NCBI GenBank assembly: GCA_050485425.1
Contig: JBJHBJ010000004.1
Span: forward strand, 97,371-161,370
DNA: 64,000 nucleotides
Direction of reading: 5' to 3'
Source: LSCE01 sp050485425
Lineage (GTDB): Bacteria > Pseudomonadota > Gammaproteobacteria > Nitrococcales > Aquisalimonadaceae
Shown here piece after piece: positions 38,400 through 47,341 of this stretch; positions within the stretch are counted from its first letter, which is position 1; the number at the start of each line of letters is the position of its first letter. A program made the position numbers and the translations under genes. The notes beneath the pieces are model-generated. The model saw only the letters and a list, made by a program, of their open reading frames with translations, was not told where the DNA came from and ran no database searches.

Positions 38400-40445
38400 A
38401 TGCGAAATCAGGGTATGGGCACTCGACCGCAACCATGGTCCGAATATTCTCGGCAGAACAGCCTGGTCCGCGTGACAGAAGACAACCCCTGCCCCGTGCT
38501 TTTCCTGACCCTGGACGGAACCCTGGTCGAGGCCAATTCCGGAAGCTGGCTCATTCTTGCCGAATGGAACATCTCATCGGGCGCCAGGGTTCCGGAGCCG
38601 TGGCTTTCGATCGCGCTTGAAGCGGCAGCCACCGGCGAAACGCGGGAGGCCACGCTGAATTCCGGGCTGGTCAGCACCTGCCTGCTTTTCGTGCCAGCGA
38701 AGGCCTATGGACTCATCCACGTATTCGGGGTGGATGTGACCTCCCGTACGCAGATGGAGCGCAAGATCGCGCTCAATGCCCAGGTTTTCGAATCCGCCTC
38801 GGAAGGCATTCTGATCATGGATGCCGACATGCGGGTGATCGACGTCAATCCGGCTTATTCGATCATTACCGGTTACCGTCCGGAAGAAATTCTGGGGGAA
38901 ACTGCGGCCTTCTGCCGCAATGACTTCGAAGGCCCCGATTTCGTCGCCAGAATGGCCGCCACGCTCGCCCGGCATGGTAACTGGCAGCGGGAGATCTGGG
39001 GGCAGCGCAAGGACGGTTCGCGGTATACCGGCTGGCTTTCCATCGCCATCGTGCGGGATCAGGGTGGTGATATCGCGCGATACACGGCGGTGCTGACCGA
39101 TATCACCTGGCAGAAGGAACTGTTCCGCATGGCGCATTACGATGCGCTGACAGGCCTGCCCAACCGCCGGCTGTTTCAGGACAGGCTGACCCAGGCCATG
39201 GCCGCGGCGGATCGCACGGGCGAATGCCTGGGCGTCATGCTCATTGACCTGGACGGCTTCAAACTGGTCAACGACCAACTGGGGCATCCGGCCGGCGATG
39301 AGATGCTCCGTATCGTCTCTGCGCGCATTGGCGAATGTCTCCGGGCCAGCGACACCTTGGCGAGAATGGGCGGCGACGAGTTCCTGCTGCTGCTGCGACG
39401 GCTGAAAAGCGTGCATAACATGGATGACATTGCAGGCAAGCTGCTCAGCCGCGTCGCGGAGCCGGTCACGCTGGAGAACAGGGAGTTCTTTCTGACAGCC
39501 AGCATCGGCGGCGCGGGCTACGACGGAAAGCAGACAGGGGAAGAACTGTTCCGCATGGTGGACAACGCCATGTATGCCGCCAAGCTGGACGGCAAGAACG
39601 CCTTTCGGCTTGCTTCGGAGGAAGTCGTCGTCCGCCGGAGCGAGAAACTCACCCGCCAGATCAGGCTGCGGCGGGCATTGGAACAGGGTGAGATCACGGC
39701 CCATTACCAGGGCGTGGTCGATGTTCGCGAGCAGAAACTGAGCGGGGTGGAGGCCCTGGCTCGCTGGCAGACCGACGACACTGGTCTGGTACTGCCGTCG
39801 GAATTCATTACGCTGGCCGAGGAGGCCGGGCTGATCCGGCAACTGGGCCAGCATCTGCTGCAGGTTGCCTGCCAGCAGGGGGCGGCCTGGAGAGCTGCCG
39901 GCGTGGATATCGGTGTCATGAGCGTGAACGTTTCGGTGAGGCAGATCCAGGACAAGGACTTTGTCAGCAGGGTGGAACAGGTTCTGGCTGAAACCGGTTT
40001 CCCTCCCAACATGCTGGACCTGGAACTGAGCGAGGCTCTCTGGATCGAGGGCAAGGACACCGTGGTGGCCAAGCTGGTCCGGCTGCGGGAGATGGGCATA
40101 ACCGTCTCCATTGACGATTTCGGCACCAAGTACGCATCCCTGTCCTACCTCAAGCGCCTGCCGGTGGACCGCATCAAGATCGACAAGAGCTTTGTCGATG
40201 ACATCCCCGATGACGAAATCACAGCGGTCATCCTGGAATCCATCATGACGATGGCGGCCAGGATGGGGATCGAGGTGATCGCCGAGGGGGTCGAGCACCG
40301 TGCCCAGCTCGATTTCCTGCGCCGGCATGGCTGTCGCCATGTGCAGGGCTACTACTTCTGCCGCCCGGGGCCGGCCGAGTTGATTCCGGCGCTGGCGGCC
40401 AGACGGGATTTCATCTCGGACTTGGGGGATGCCACTTCTTCATGA
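38400..40445 (+). CDS. PAS-GGDEF-EAL cyclic-di-GMP signalling protein
   Basis: This 681-residue cytoplasmic protein has a first PAS-like segment (about 28-115), a second PAS (about 125-240, 'ASEGILIMDADMRVIDVN'), GGDEF at 324-328 with an RxxD inhibitory site at 315-318, and an EAL domain starting at 451 ('VEALARWQ', 'DDFGTKYASLSYLKRLP', 'EVIAEGVEH'). Both catalytic signatures are intact, so it may make and degrade c-di-GMP, although Lys replaces the usual Gly after DDFGT. ATG 38400 is preceded by an in-frame TTG. It is the first gene of a five-gene operon, overlapping the next by four bases, and is probably its input. Confidence 0.9.
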   Translation: MRNQGMGTRPQPWSEYSRQNSLVRVTEDNPCPVLFLTLDGTLVEANSGSWLILAEWNISSGARVPEPWLSIALEAAATGETREATLNSGLVSTCLLFVPAKAYGLIHVFGVDVTSRTQMERKIALNAQVFESASEGILIMDADMRVIDVNPAYSIITGYRPEEILGETAAFCRNDFEGPDFVARMAATLARHGNWQREIWGQRKDGSRYTGWLSIAIVRDQGGDIARYTAVLTDITWQKELFRMAHYDALTGLPNRRLFQDRLTQAMAAADRTGECLGVMLIDLDGFKLVNDQLGHPAGDEMLRIVSARIGECLRASDTLARMGGDEFLLLLRRLKSVHNMDDIAGKLLSRVAEPVTLENREFFLTASIGGAGYDGKQTGEELFRMVDNAMYAAKLDGKNAFRLASEEVVVRRSEKLTRQIRLRRALEQGEITAHYQGVVDVREQKLSGVEALARWQTDDTGLVLPSEFITLAEEAGLIRQLGQHLLQVACQQGAAWRAAGVDIGVMSVNVSVRQIQDKDFVSRVEQVLAETGFPPNMLDLELSEALWIEGKDTVVAKLVRLREMGITVSIDDFGTKYASLSYLKRLPVDRIKIDKSFVDDIPDDEITAVILESIMTMAARMGIEVIAEGVEHRAQLDFLRRHGCRHVQGYYFCRPGPAELIPALAARRDFISDLGDATSS

Positions 40446-40921
40446 ACGATGAACTCAGGTTCTCCATTCGGCCGGATTGGCGGGAGATTGACCGGATCAA
40501 CGAACAGGCCATGGAGTTTCTCAGCCGCACGTCCCTGCCGGAGGCGGCGATCGACACGTACACCATGGTGATCTGCGAGTTGCTGGAAAACAGCATCAAG
40601 TACGGAAGGGCCAACGAGAACATCGATGTGAGGGTGCGCATCGTCGAGGACACGATAACCATACAGGTCAGCAACAAGGTTCGCCCGGATGCCCGTTCCC
40701 ACCTCCTGGAACTGGACAGAACGTTGCAGTGGATCCGCGGTACCCAGGATCCGTACCAGGCTTACCTGGAACGGGTGCTGGAGATTTCCCGCGAATCGCT
40801 GACGGAGAGCAGAAGCTGCCTGGGACTGGTGCGCATCGCCTATGAAGGTGGGGCCGAGATCGATTTCGTGCTGGACGATGGCGATACCCTCAGCGTTTCC
40901 GCGGTCGCGCAACTGAAATAG
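40442..40921 (+). CDS. Anti-sigma-like ATPase (slr1658-type regulator)
   Basis: The product is 159 residues with a GHKL ATPase fold. The N-box is 'YTMVICELLENSIKYGRANE' and the G2-like motif is 'CLGLVRIAYEGG'. There is no His-containing phosphorylation domain, so it is an RsbW/SpoIIAB-like kinase and not a sensor kinase. In partner-switching such proteins bind a sigma factor or another effector and phosphorylate a STAS antagonist, here encoded next. The gene is coupled to the GGDEF-EAL gene by an ATGA overlap. The matching sigma factor is not in the window. Confidence 0.75.
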   Translation: MNDELRFSIRPDWREIDRINEQAMEFLSRTSLPEAAIDTYTMVICELLENSIKYGRANENIDVRVRIVEDTITIQVSNKVRPDARSHLLELDRTLQWIRGTQDPYQAYLERVLEISRESLTESRSCLGLVRIAYEGGAEIDFVLDDGDTLSVSAVAQLK

Positions 40922-40958
40922 CCGGCGGGCCGACGACATACAACCCGGAGAAACATCC

Positions 40959-41354
40959 ATGCCTGAACGGGAAGCCATCTTCAATGAAGGTGCCCTGAAA
41001 ATCGAGAAAGTCCGCTCGGAGTCGGAGCTTGCGCTGGTGTTGACGGGCAAGAGCATCATCCGTGAAGCCAACGAAACCTTGCTGCCCCTTTTCGTGGAGG
41101 GCCTTCGCGAGGCGGAAGACGCAGGCTTGCGCCTGATTCTCGATTTTCGTCCCGTGACCTACATGAATTCATCCTCGTTCGCGCCGGTGATCAAGATTCT
41201 GCAGAAGGCGCGCCTGGGAGCGATGCCGGTCAGTATCATCTACAGCAGCGACCAGAAGTGGCAGGAAGTGTCCTTCGCCGCAATGACCATCTTCAAAACC
41301 CCCGACGGCAGAATCTCCATCACAGGGAGTAACAATGAGCAAAACAACAACTAA
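40959..41354 (+). CDS. STAS-like anti-anti-sigma antagonist (slr1659-type)
   Basis: This 131-residue protein has a STAS-like fold with 'LRLILDFRPVTYMNSSSFAP' near 50-70. The Ser cluster sits where SpoIIAA/RsbV proteins are phosphorylated. An N-terminal strand pair and 'VIKILQKARLGAMPVSIIYS' complete the pattern. It is probably phosphorylated by the upstream ATPase and dephosphorylated by the SpoIIE phosphatase at the operon end. Its last 20 bases overlap the methyltransferase gene. Confidence 0.72.
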   Translation: MPEREAIFNEGALKIEKVRSESELALVLTGKSIIREANETLLPLFVEGLREAEDAGLRLILDFRPVTYMNSSSFAPVIKILQKARLGAMPVSIIYSSDQKWQEVSFAAMTIFKTPDGRISITGSNNEQNNN

Positions 41355-42780
41355 CGCCATCGCCACAGCGTCTCCCGATACTGCAACCGGCTCCCGGCGG
41401 GTCTTCTCCGGTGTGCTTCGACTGGGCCAGATGGAATACCCGGTCTCGTTGCGCTCCGCGTCCAGGTACTCGCTCTGGCTGCACTACCAGCCTGACGGGC
41501 CGGAGCACGCTGCGGGGGTCTTCGACAGCATGATCCTCGAGACCGGCGCTCATACGGTCGAGCTCGGCCAGTGCCGGGTGATCGAGGACGACGAGGCGCC
41601 TCTGGGTGATTACCGGCTTGTCCCGATGGCGGCGATCCACGACTTCGAGAAGCTCCTGGACGAAGATCGCGTCCATGTACTGGATCATGGCGCTCGGAAT
41701 CTGCCCCTGATCCTCGGATACAAGGCGAGCATCGATCCCCGGTTCCGCGAGCACGTGGCGGACGTCTCCTATGACGTCAGCGTCTACCGCAACCTGTTCG
41801 ACCGGCTCGACCAGGAATATGCCTCGGAGCCTGCGCATGTGGCCGGCGTCGTGCGGCAAGGCATCATCGAGCAACTCGGCCAGGAGCTGGCGGCATGTCT
41901 TGATGCCCATGTGGGGAGCCTGGAGACAATTACCGCGGGCTTCAGCAAGGCGCAACACGGCCAGCACGGCTTCTATCTGCGCAGGCAGCTCTGGAGCGAC
42001 CTGCTCAGCGCTCCGTTCGTGGCGCGCACCAATCTGAAGCCGCGCGGCTACGCCGGCGACTCCGAGATGATGCGGATGTGCTACCGCAATGCCTACGAGG
42101 GCGACAGCACCTTTGGTGCGATCCTGCACAAGTACTCGATTTCATCTGTGGCGGCGCAGGCCGTGCGTAATCGCCGGGGTCTGATTGCCGATCTCGTGCG
42201 CCAGCACGCGGACCGGCTCGGAGCCGGTGCCGAACGCCGCATGAACGTGCTTTCGGTGGCCTGCGGCCCGGCCTCGGAGCTCGGCGACGTATTCGCTACC
42301 GAGGAGGACTGCGATCGACTGCATTGTGCTTTCCTGGACCAGGACAAGCAGGCGCTGTTCGAGGCCTCGGCCATGGTGAGCGCGGTCGAGGCCCGGTTTC
42401 AGAAAACCCTGTCGGTGAAATTCATGCGCGATTCGGTGCGCACCCTGCTTGCCACGAAGGAGCTGCAGGAGCGCTGGGGAAGCTTCGACTTCATCTATTC
42501 CATGGGGCTGTTCGACTATCTGACTCGGCCTGTGGCCGAGGCGATCATCAGAAAGCTCTATGCCTTGCTCCCGCTCGGCGGGGAACTGGCCATCGGCAAC
42601 TTCGATGTGGACAACCCAACCCGGCGTTTCATGGACTACTGGCTGGACTGGCCTCTGTACTACCGCACAGAGAGCGAATTCCTGTCGTTTGCCGCGGGGC
42701 TTGAGGGTGCGGAAACCTGGGTCGAATACGATGCGACCGGGGTGCAGATGCTGCTCCGGGTGCGAAAGGGCGCGGCTTGA
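41335..42780 (+). CDS. SAM methyltransferase with PilZ-like N-terminal region
   Basis: The product is 481 residues. Residues about 20-110 look like a degenerate PilZ domain ('YPVSLRSASRYSLWLHYQ'), which binds c-di-GMP in intact cases. A helical middle follows (about 130-270, 'TNLKPRGYAGDSEMMRMCYR'), and the C-terminal Rossmann domain has motif I 'NVLSVACGPASELGD' and 'FDFIYSMGLFDYLTRPVAEA'. Homologues are often labelled hydroxy-fatty-acid methyl ester biosynthesis proteins, so a lipid signal is possible but not shown. It overlaps the STAS gene by 20 bases and the next gene by four. Confidence 0.78.
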   Translation: MSKTTTNAIATASPDTATGSRRVFSGVLRLGQMEYPVSLRSASRYSLWLHYQPDGPEHAAGVFDSMILETGAHTVELGQCRVIEDDEAPLGDYRLVPMAAIHDFEKLLDEDRVHVLDHGARNLPLILGYKASIDPRFREHVADVSYDVSVYRNLFDRLDQEYASEPAHVAGVVRQGIIEQLGQELAACLDAHVGSLETITAGFSKAQHGQHGFYLRRQLWSDLLSAPFVARTNLKPRGYAGDSEMMRMCYRNAYEGDSTFGAILHKYSISSVAAQAVRNRRGLIADLVRQHADRLGAGAERRMNVLSVACGPASELGDVFATEEDCDRLHCAFLDQDKQALFEASAMVSAVEARFQKTLSVKFMRDSVRTLLATKELQERWGSFDFIYSMGLFDYLTRPVAEAIIRKLYALLPLGGELAIGNFDVDNPTRRFMDYWLDWPLYYRTESEFLSFAAGLEGAETWVEYDATGVQMLLRVRKGAA

Positions 42781-44156
42781 GTTTCAGCAGGCGTCACGAC
42801 GACACTGAAGTTGCCCGGGCGGTCAGCACGAACGACTTCAGTACGTACCAGACCGAACTGGTGCATCGGTGGCTGCGCACGGTTACCGCGCTTGTGTTCG
42901 GTCTGGTGCCGATCTTCTTCCTGCTTGACATGGTCATGCTGCCGGGCGAACTGATCCCGCAGTTCGCCCTGTACCGGGGTATCTCCACCGCGCTGGCACT
43001 ATCGCAGTTCGTCATCATCTCCCGGACCCCACCCAGGCCGTTCCTTTCCTACCTGCACGGGTACTTTGCCTCGATGCAGGTCGGCGCGGTGATCGCGCTG
43101 ATGACGGTGGATCTCGGCGGTTTCGACACCGGCTATTACGTGGGCCTCATCCTCGTGATGATGGGTGTCAGCCTGGTGCTGCCGTGGCGGGGCCAGCACA
43201 CCGCCATCAATGCCGCCATCATCATCGCCATGTATGTGGGCTTCAATGTCTACTGGCCGCAACCGTTCGACCAGAAATCACTGGTGAACAACCTGTTCTT
43301 CCTGGTCAGCGCAGGCATCATCGCCTTTGCCATCACCGAGCTGCGGTACCGGCTGATAAGAAACGAATTCCACTTGCTGGTGGAACTGAAGCAGGCACGG
43401 GATTCGCTATGGGGGGAGATGGAGCTGGCCAGGGATATCCAGCTCTCGCTGTTGCCGAAACGGCTCGATATGCACGGCTACGAAATTGCCGCGAGCATGC
43501 AGCCGGCGCGCGAGGTCGGTGGGGACTACTACGAAGTGCTGGAGACTTCCGAAGGCACCCGCTATGTCGCCATTGGTGATGTGGCGGGACACGGCTTGAG
43601 CGCCGGCCTGATCATGATGATGGCGCAGACCAGCCTGGTTACCGCGCTGAAGGCGGAACCGAACTGCTCCCCGCCCCGTGCCCTGGAAGTGGTCAATCGG
43701 GCCTTGCGGGAGAATGTCGGCAGGCTCGGGTCGCATCACTACATGACCATGTCCATCCTGAAGCTCGGCGACCGCACCATCGAGGTCGCCGGCCACCATC
43801 AGGATATCCTGATCTACCGGGCGGCCGAGGGCCGGGTGGAAGTCCATCCCACCAACGGTACCTGGCTCGGTATTGCCGACAGCCTGGAGGGGTTCCTGAC
43901 GCCCTCGCTGATTCCCATCGACAGCGGCGATGTGGTGCTGTTGTTCACCGACGGGCTTACGGAGGCTGTCGCCTCCTCCGGCGAGATGTTCGGCCAGGAC
44001 CGTCTGGTCCGGCTTTTTGCCGATAACGCGTCCGCCGGCCCGAGCGAGCTCGCACTGGCGATCCAGAGCCGCTTGCAGTCGTACCAGGTCGATCAGGACG
44101 ACGACATGACGATGCTGGTCATACGCAAGGTGGAGTCCGGTTCAGGAACGCGGTGA
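42777..44156 (+). CDS. Membrane SpoIIE-type PP2C phosphatase
   Basis: This 459-residue protein has an N-terminal domain of about six membrane helices (about 35-195) and a short coiled-coil ('ELKQARDSLWGEMELARDIQ'). The C-terminal PP2C/SpoIIE phosphatase has its metal-binding aspartates in place: 'VGGDYYEV', 'AIGDVAGHG', 'FTDGLTEA' and 'DDDMTML'. It should remove the phosphate from the STAS antagonist in response to a membrane signal. The start is a TTG at 42777 sharing TTGA with the upstream stop, indicating coupling. Confidence 0.85.
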   Translation: MSFSRRHDDTEVARAVSTNDFSTYQTELVHRWLRTVTALVFGLVPIFFLLDMVMLPGELIPQFALYRGISTALALSQFVIISRTPPRPFLSYLHGYFASMQVGAVIALMTVDLGGFDTGYYVGLILVMMGVSLVLPWRGQHTAINAAIIIAMYVGFNVYWPQPFDQKSLVNNLFFLVSAGIIAFAITELRYRLIRNEFHLLVELKQARDSLWGEMELARDIQLSLLPKRLDMHGYEIAASMQPAREVGGDYYEVLETSEGTRYVAIGDVAGHGLSAGLIMMMAQTSLVTALKAEPNCSPPRALEVVNRALRENVGRLGSHHYMTMSILKLGDRTIEVAGHHQDILIYRAAEGRVEVHPTNGTWLGIADSLEGFLTPSLIPIDSGDVVLLFTDGLTEAVASSGEMFGQDRLVRLFADNASAGPSELALAIQSRLQSYQVDQDDDMTMLVIRKVESGSGTR

Positions 44157-44206
44157 CGGCGGGGCACCGGCGAGAGATACGGCAAGATTTCCGAGTCAGT
44201 GAGTAA

Positions 44207-44284
<78 letters not shown>

Positions 44285-44302
44285 ACGACCATTTCTTCCA
44301 CT

Positions 44303-45271
44303 TCAGTACACACGTTCAATGCTGAACGTCGCCATGTCATCCATGGCTTGCCGGAAAGGGGACTCCGGCAGGCAGTCCAGGCTGATACGGGCTTTCAATG
44401 CCGCCTGTTCTGCGAGGGCGCGAGTATATTCGATGGCCCCGGTGTTTTCAACGGCGCGCATGATGGCGTCGATGTGTTCGCGGCCGCCTTCCTCGATGGC
44501 CTTGCGAATCAGCGCGGTCTCCTCGGGGGTGCCGTTGCGCATGGCGTGAATCAGCGGCATGGTGGGCTTGCCTTCGGCGAGATCATCACCAACGTTCTTG
44601 CCGGTCTCCTCGGCCTGGCCGGCGTAGTCCAGCGCGTCGTCCACCAGCTGGAAGGCGGTGCCGAGGTGCTTGCCGTAATCCGACAACTGCTGCACCACCT
44701 CCGGCGGCTGGCCGGTGAGCAGGGCACCGATGCGCCCGGCGGCCTCGAACAGTGTGGCGGTCTTGTTGTAGATCACGTCCAGGTAGTTCTGCTCGGTGGT
44801 GTCCGGATCATGCACGTTCAGCAACTGCATCACCTCGCCTTCGGCGATGGTGTTCGTGGTGCGCGCCATGACTTCCATGATCGGCATGCTTCCCACTTCC
44901 ACCATCATCTGGAAGGCGCGGGAATAGAGGAAGTCGCCGACCAGCACGCTGGCTTCGTTGCCCCAGAGGTTGTTGGCCGTTTCGCGACCGCGGCGCATCT
45001 CGGAGCCGTCCACCACATCGTCGTGGAGCAGGGTGGCCGTATGGATGAACTCGATCACGGCTGCCAATTGCACGTGATCCGTGCCCTGATAGCTGCAGGC
45101 CCGGGCGGCGAGCAGGACCAGCAGGGGACGCAGGCGCTTTCCGCCGCTGTTGACGATATAGCTGCCGAGCTGGTTGATCAGCACCACGTCGGACCGCAGC
45201 CGCTCCTGGATCAGGCGGTCGACGGCGTGCATGTCCTGGGCCACGGGGCCTCTGATCAACTCTATCGTCAT
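44303..45271 (-). CDS. ispB: Octaprenyl diphosphate synthase
   Basis: This 322-residue long-chain trans-prenyl diphosphate synthase has both aspartate-rich motifs: 'LLHDDVVDGSEMRRG' (about 82-96) and 'QLVDDALDYAG' (about 210-220). 'GGKRLRPLL' near 43 binds the diphosphate. It makes the ubiquinone side chain. In many gammaproteobacteria ispB lies divergent from rplU-rpmA, exactly as here. I start it at 45271 (MTIELIRG), rejecting a longer frame to 45445 that would enter the rplU promoter. Confidence 0.94.
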   Translation of the reverse strand: MTIELIRGPVAQDMHAVDRLIQERLRSDVVLINQLGSYIVNSGGKRLRPLLVLLAARACSYQGTDHVQLAAVIEFIHTATLLHDDVVDGSEMRRGRETANNLWGNEASVLVGDFLYSRAFQMMVEVGSMPIMEVMARTTNTIAEGEVMQLLNVHDPDTTEQNYLDVIYNKTATLFEAAGRIGALLTGQPPEVVQQLSDYGKHLGTAFQLVDDALDYAGQAEETGKNVGDDLAEGKPTMPLIHAMRNGTPEETALIRKAIEEGGREHIDAIMRAVENTGAIEYTRALAEQAALKARISLDCLPESPFRQAMDDMATFSIERVY

Positions 45272-45381
45272 GCATGAACCATGCGCGGATGCGTGGGATG
45301 CACGGATGCTATGGCCGCCAAGGGGGGGTGTCAAGCTGCAAGCGCCGCGGCCTCGCCGGATTGCGTCCCGTCTGTGTCCGG

Positions 45382-45402
45382 CAAGGGAGCGCTGATGAAT
45401 CC
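45382..45402. repeat. MITE-end-like sequence near rplU promoter
   Basis: CAAGGGAGCGCTGATGAATC matches the core of the MITE end family (AGGGAAGCGCTGATCAATTC) over about 17 bases. It lies directly upstream of the rplU -35 box. No paired end or target duplication is seen, so chance or an old remnant are both possible. Confidence 0.3.
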
Positions 45403-45404
45403 GA

Positions 45405-45433
45405 TTGACCTGCCGCAGACGAAGCGATAGACT
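45405..45433 (+). promoter_or_regulatory. Predicted sigma-70 promoter of rplU-rpmA
   Basis: TTGACC at 45405-45410 and TAGACT at 45428-45433 are separated by the ideal 17 bases, about 90 bases upstream of rplU. No better pair was seen in the 251-bp gap to ispB. Confidence 0.55.
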
Positions 45434-45522
45434 TCCGCGCCTCAATTCCGGAACCGCCGAGCGGGTTTCCCGGGGCCGACACGCGGGAATCGCGCGCGAT
45501 CAATCGACGGAGAGTTTTCGAC

Positions 45523-45837
45523 ATGTATGCCGTTATCAAGACCGGGGGCAAGCAGTATCGCGTCTCCGAAGGTGACATCCTGAAGGTGGAGAAGCTGGAT
45601 GCCGAGGACGGCGCTTCCGTCGAGTTCGACCAGGTGCTGATGGTATCCGACGGCGATCAGATCAAGGTCGGTACGCCCGTGCTGGAAGGTGGCAAGGTCC
45701 AGGCCGAGGTCATCCGCACGGCGAAAGACAAGAAGATCGAGATCATCAAGTTCAAGCGTCGCCAGAATTACAAGCGCACGCTTGGGCATCGCCAGATCTT
45801 CACCGAAGTGAAAATCACCGGCATCCAGGCCGGCTAG
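45523..45837 (+). CDS. rplU: 50S ribosomal protein L21
   Basis: This 104-residue protein starts with the family signature 'MYAVIKTGGKQYRV' and ends with the conserved 'KFKRRQNYKRTLGHRQ' that binds 23S rRNA. Its length is normal for bacterial L21. It has a GGAG site and is followed by rpmA after 16 bases, the universal pairing. Highly expressed; an upstream promoter is annotated at 45405-45433. Confidence 0.98.
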   Translation: MYAVIKTGGKQYRVSEGDILKVEKLDAEDGASVEFDQVLMVSDGDQIKVGTPVLEGGKVQAEVIRTAKDKKIEIIKFKRRQNYKRTLGHRQIFTEVKITGIQAG

Positions 45838-45853
45838 GAACAGGAGCTGAAGC

Positions 45854-46111
45854 ATGGCACATAAAAAGGCAGGCGGTAGCACGCGCAACGGCCGCGATTC
45901 CGAGTCCAAACGCCTTGGCGTGAAGCGCTTCGGCGGTCAGGTCGTGGTGCCGGGTAACATCCTGGTCCGCCAGCGTGGCACGCACTTCCACGCCGGTGAA
46001 GGAACTGGCCTGGGCCGTGATCACACCATCTTCGCCACGGTCGAGGGCGAGGTGGTTTTCGAGCGCAAGGGCCCGCGTAACCGCAAATACGTGAGCGTGC
46101 GGCCGAACTGA
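45854..46111 (+). CDS. rpmA: 50S ribosomal protein L27
   Basis: This 85-residue protein begins 'MAHKKAGGSTRNGRDSESKR', the L27 N-terminus that reaches the peptidyl-transferase centre. The rest ('GNILVRQRGTHFHAGEG', 'GRDHTIFA') is standard. There is no N-terminal extension of the type cleaved in Firmicutes. A strong intrinsic terminator follows 30 bases after the stop. Confidence 0.98.
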   Translation: MAHKKAGGSTRNGRDSESKRLGVKRFGGQVVVPGNILVRQRGTHFHAGEGTGLGRDHTIFATVEGEVVFERKGPRNRKYVSVRPN

Positions 46112-46140
46112 TCAGCATCCCGACGCTGAAGGTCAGAAAA

Positions 46141-46165
46141 CCCCGTCGCCGCACGGGGTTTTTTT
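46141..46165 (+). terminator. Intrinsic terminator after rpmA
   Basis: CCCCGT and ACGGGG arms around a short loop are followed by seven Ts (46159-46165). It closes the ribosomal transcript before obgE, allowing a separate lower level for obgE-proB. Confidence 0.85.
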
Positions 46166-46258
46166 ATGCACAATGTGCGGCTGCGCCGGCCAGTCCGCAC
46201 CTCCGTCACCGGTCGGCTTTCCATCCGCGGTGAAGTGCACCGCGAAGGTCAGAAGATC

Positions 46259-47341
46259 ATGAAGTTCGTCGATGAAGTCACCATACATGTGGACGCCGGG
46301 GACGGCGGCAACGGGTCGGCCAGTTTCCGGCGGGAGAAGTTCGTGCCGTTCGGCGGGCCGGACGGCGGCGACGGCGGGCACGGCGGCAGCATCTATCTGG
46401 AGGCCGACGAGGGGCTCAATACGCTGGCGGATTTCCGCCATGTCCGCCGTTTCCGCGCCGAGCGCGGTGAGAATGGCATGGGCAGGCAGAAAACCGGCAA
46501 GAGCGGCGAGGACGTGATCGTTCCCGTACCGATCGGTACTCTGGTCAGCGACGAGGATACCGGCGAACTGATCGGCGATCTGACGACGCACGGCCAGCGT
46601 CTGCTGGTGGCGCGCGGCGGTCGCGGTGGTCTCGGCAATATTCATTTCAAGAGTTCCACCAACCGTGCTCCCCGACGCACGACCTCCGGCCGGGAAGGCG
46701 AGCGGCGCAATCTTCAACTGGAACTGAAAGTGCTGGCCGACGTCGGTTTGCTTGGCATGCCCAATGCGGGCAAGTCGACCTTCATCCGCGCAGTGTCGGC
46801 GGCCAGGCCCCGTGTGGCCGACTATCCCTTCACCACCTTGTATCCCAATCTGGGCGTGGTGCGCGTCGAGGCGCATCGCAGCTTCGTTGTAGCCGACATA
46901 CCCGGCCTGATCGAGGGTGCCGCCGACGGCGCCGGGCTGGGGGTGCGATTCCTCAAGCATCTGGGGCGCACCCGCCTGCTGCTCCACCTGGTGGATGCGG
47001 TACCCTCGGAGCCGGATCGTGATCCGGTGGAGGACGTACGCTCGCTGTTCCGCGAACTGGAGCGCTACAGCCCCGAGCTGGCTGCCCGGGAACGCTGGCT
47101 GGTGATCAACAAGCTGGATCTGCTTGCGCCGGAGGACCACGAGGCCTGGGTGGCGGACATCGTTCGTCGACTGGACTGGCAGGGCTCGGTCTTCGCTGTC
47201 TCGGCGCTGGCGAAGCAGGGCACCGAGCGCCTCTGCGGACGCGTCATGGAGTGGCTGGACGAGCAGCGGCGCGAGGAGCGGGAACGCGAACAGGCCCGCC
47301 AGGCGGCGTCTCCCCAGGGGGAGGAGGGCGGCCATGAGTGA
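46259..47341 (+). CDS. obgE: GTPase ObgE/CgtA
   Basis: The product is 360 residues: a glycine-rich Obg fold (about 1-158, 'HVDAGDGGNGSASFRREKFV'), then a GTPase domain with G1 'GMPNAGKSTF', G2/switch 'YPFTTLYPNLGVV', G3 'DIPGLIEGA' and G4 'NKLD'. It acts in 50S ribosome assembly and stress control. I start it at 46259 (MKFVDEV), the conserved N-terminus; a frame to 46166 runs into the terminator. The acidic C-terminal tail is short. It overlaps proB by eight bases. Confidence 0.96.
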   Translation: MKFVDEVTIHVDAGDGGNGSASFRREKFVPFGGPDGGDGGHGGSIYLEADEGLNTLADFRHVRRFRAERGENGMGRQKTGKSGEDVIVPVPIGTLVSDEDTGELIGDLTTHGQRLLVARGGRGGLGNIHFKSSTNRAPRRTTSGREGERRNLQLELKVLADVGLLGMPNAGKSTFIRAVSAARPRVADYPFTTLYPNLGVVRVEAHRSFVVADIPGLIEGAADGAGLGVRFLKHLGRTRLLLHLVDAVPSEPDRDPVEDVRSLFRELERYSPELAARERWLVINKLDLLAPEDHEAWVADIVRRLDWQGSVFAVSALAKQGTERLCGRVMEWLDEQRREEREREQARQAASPQGEEGGHE

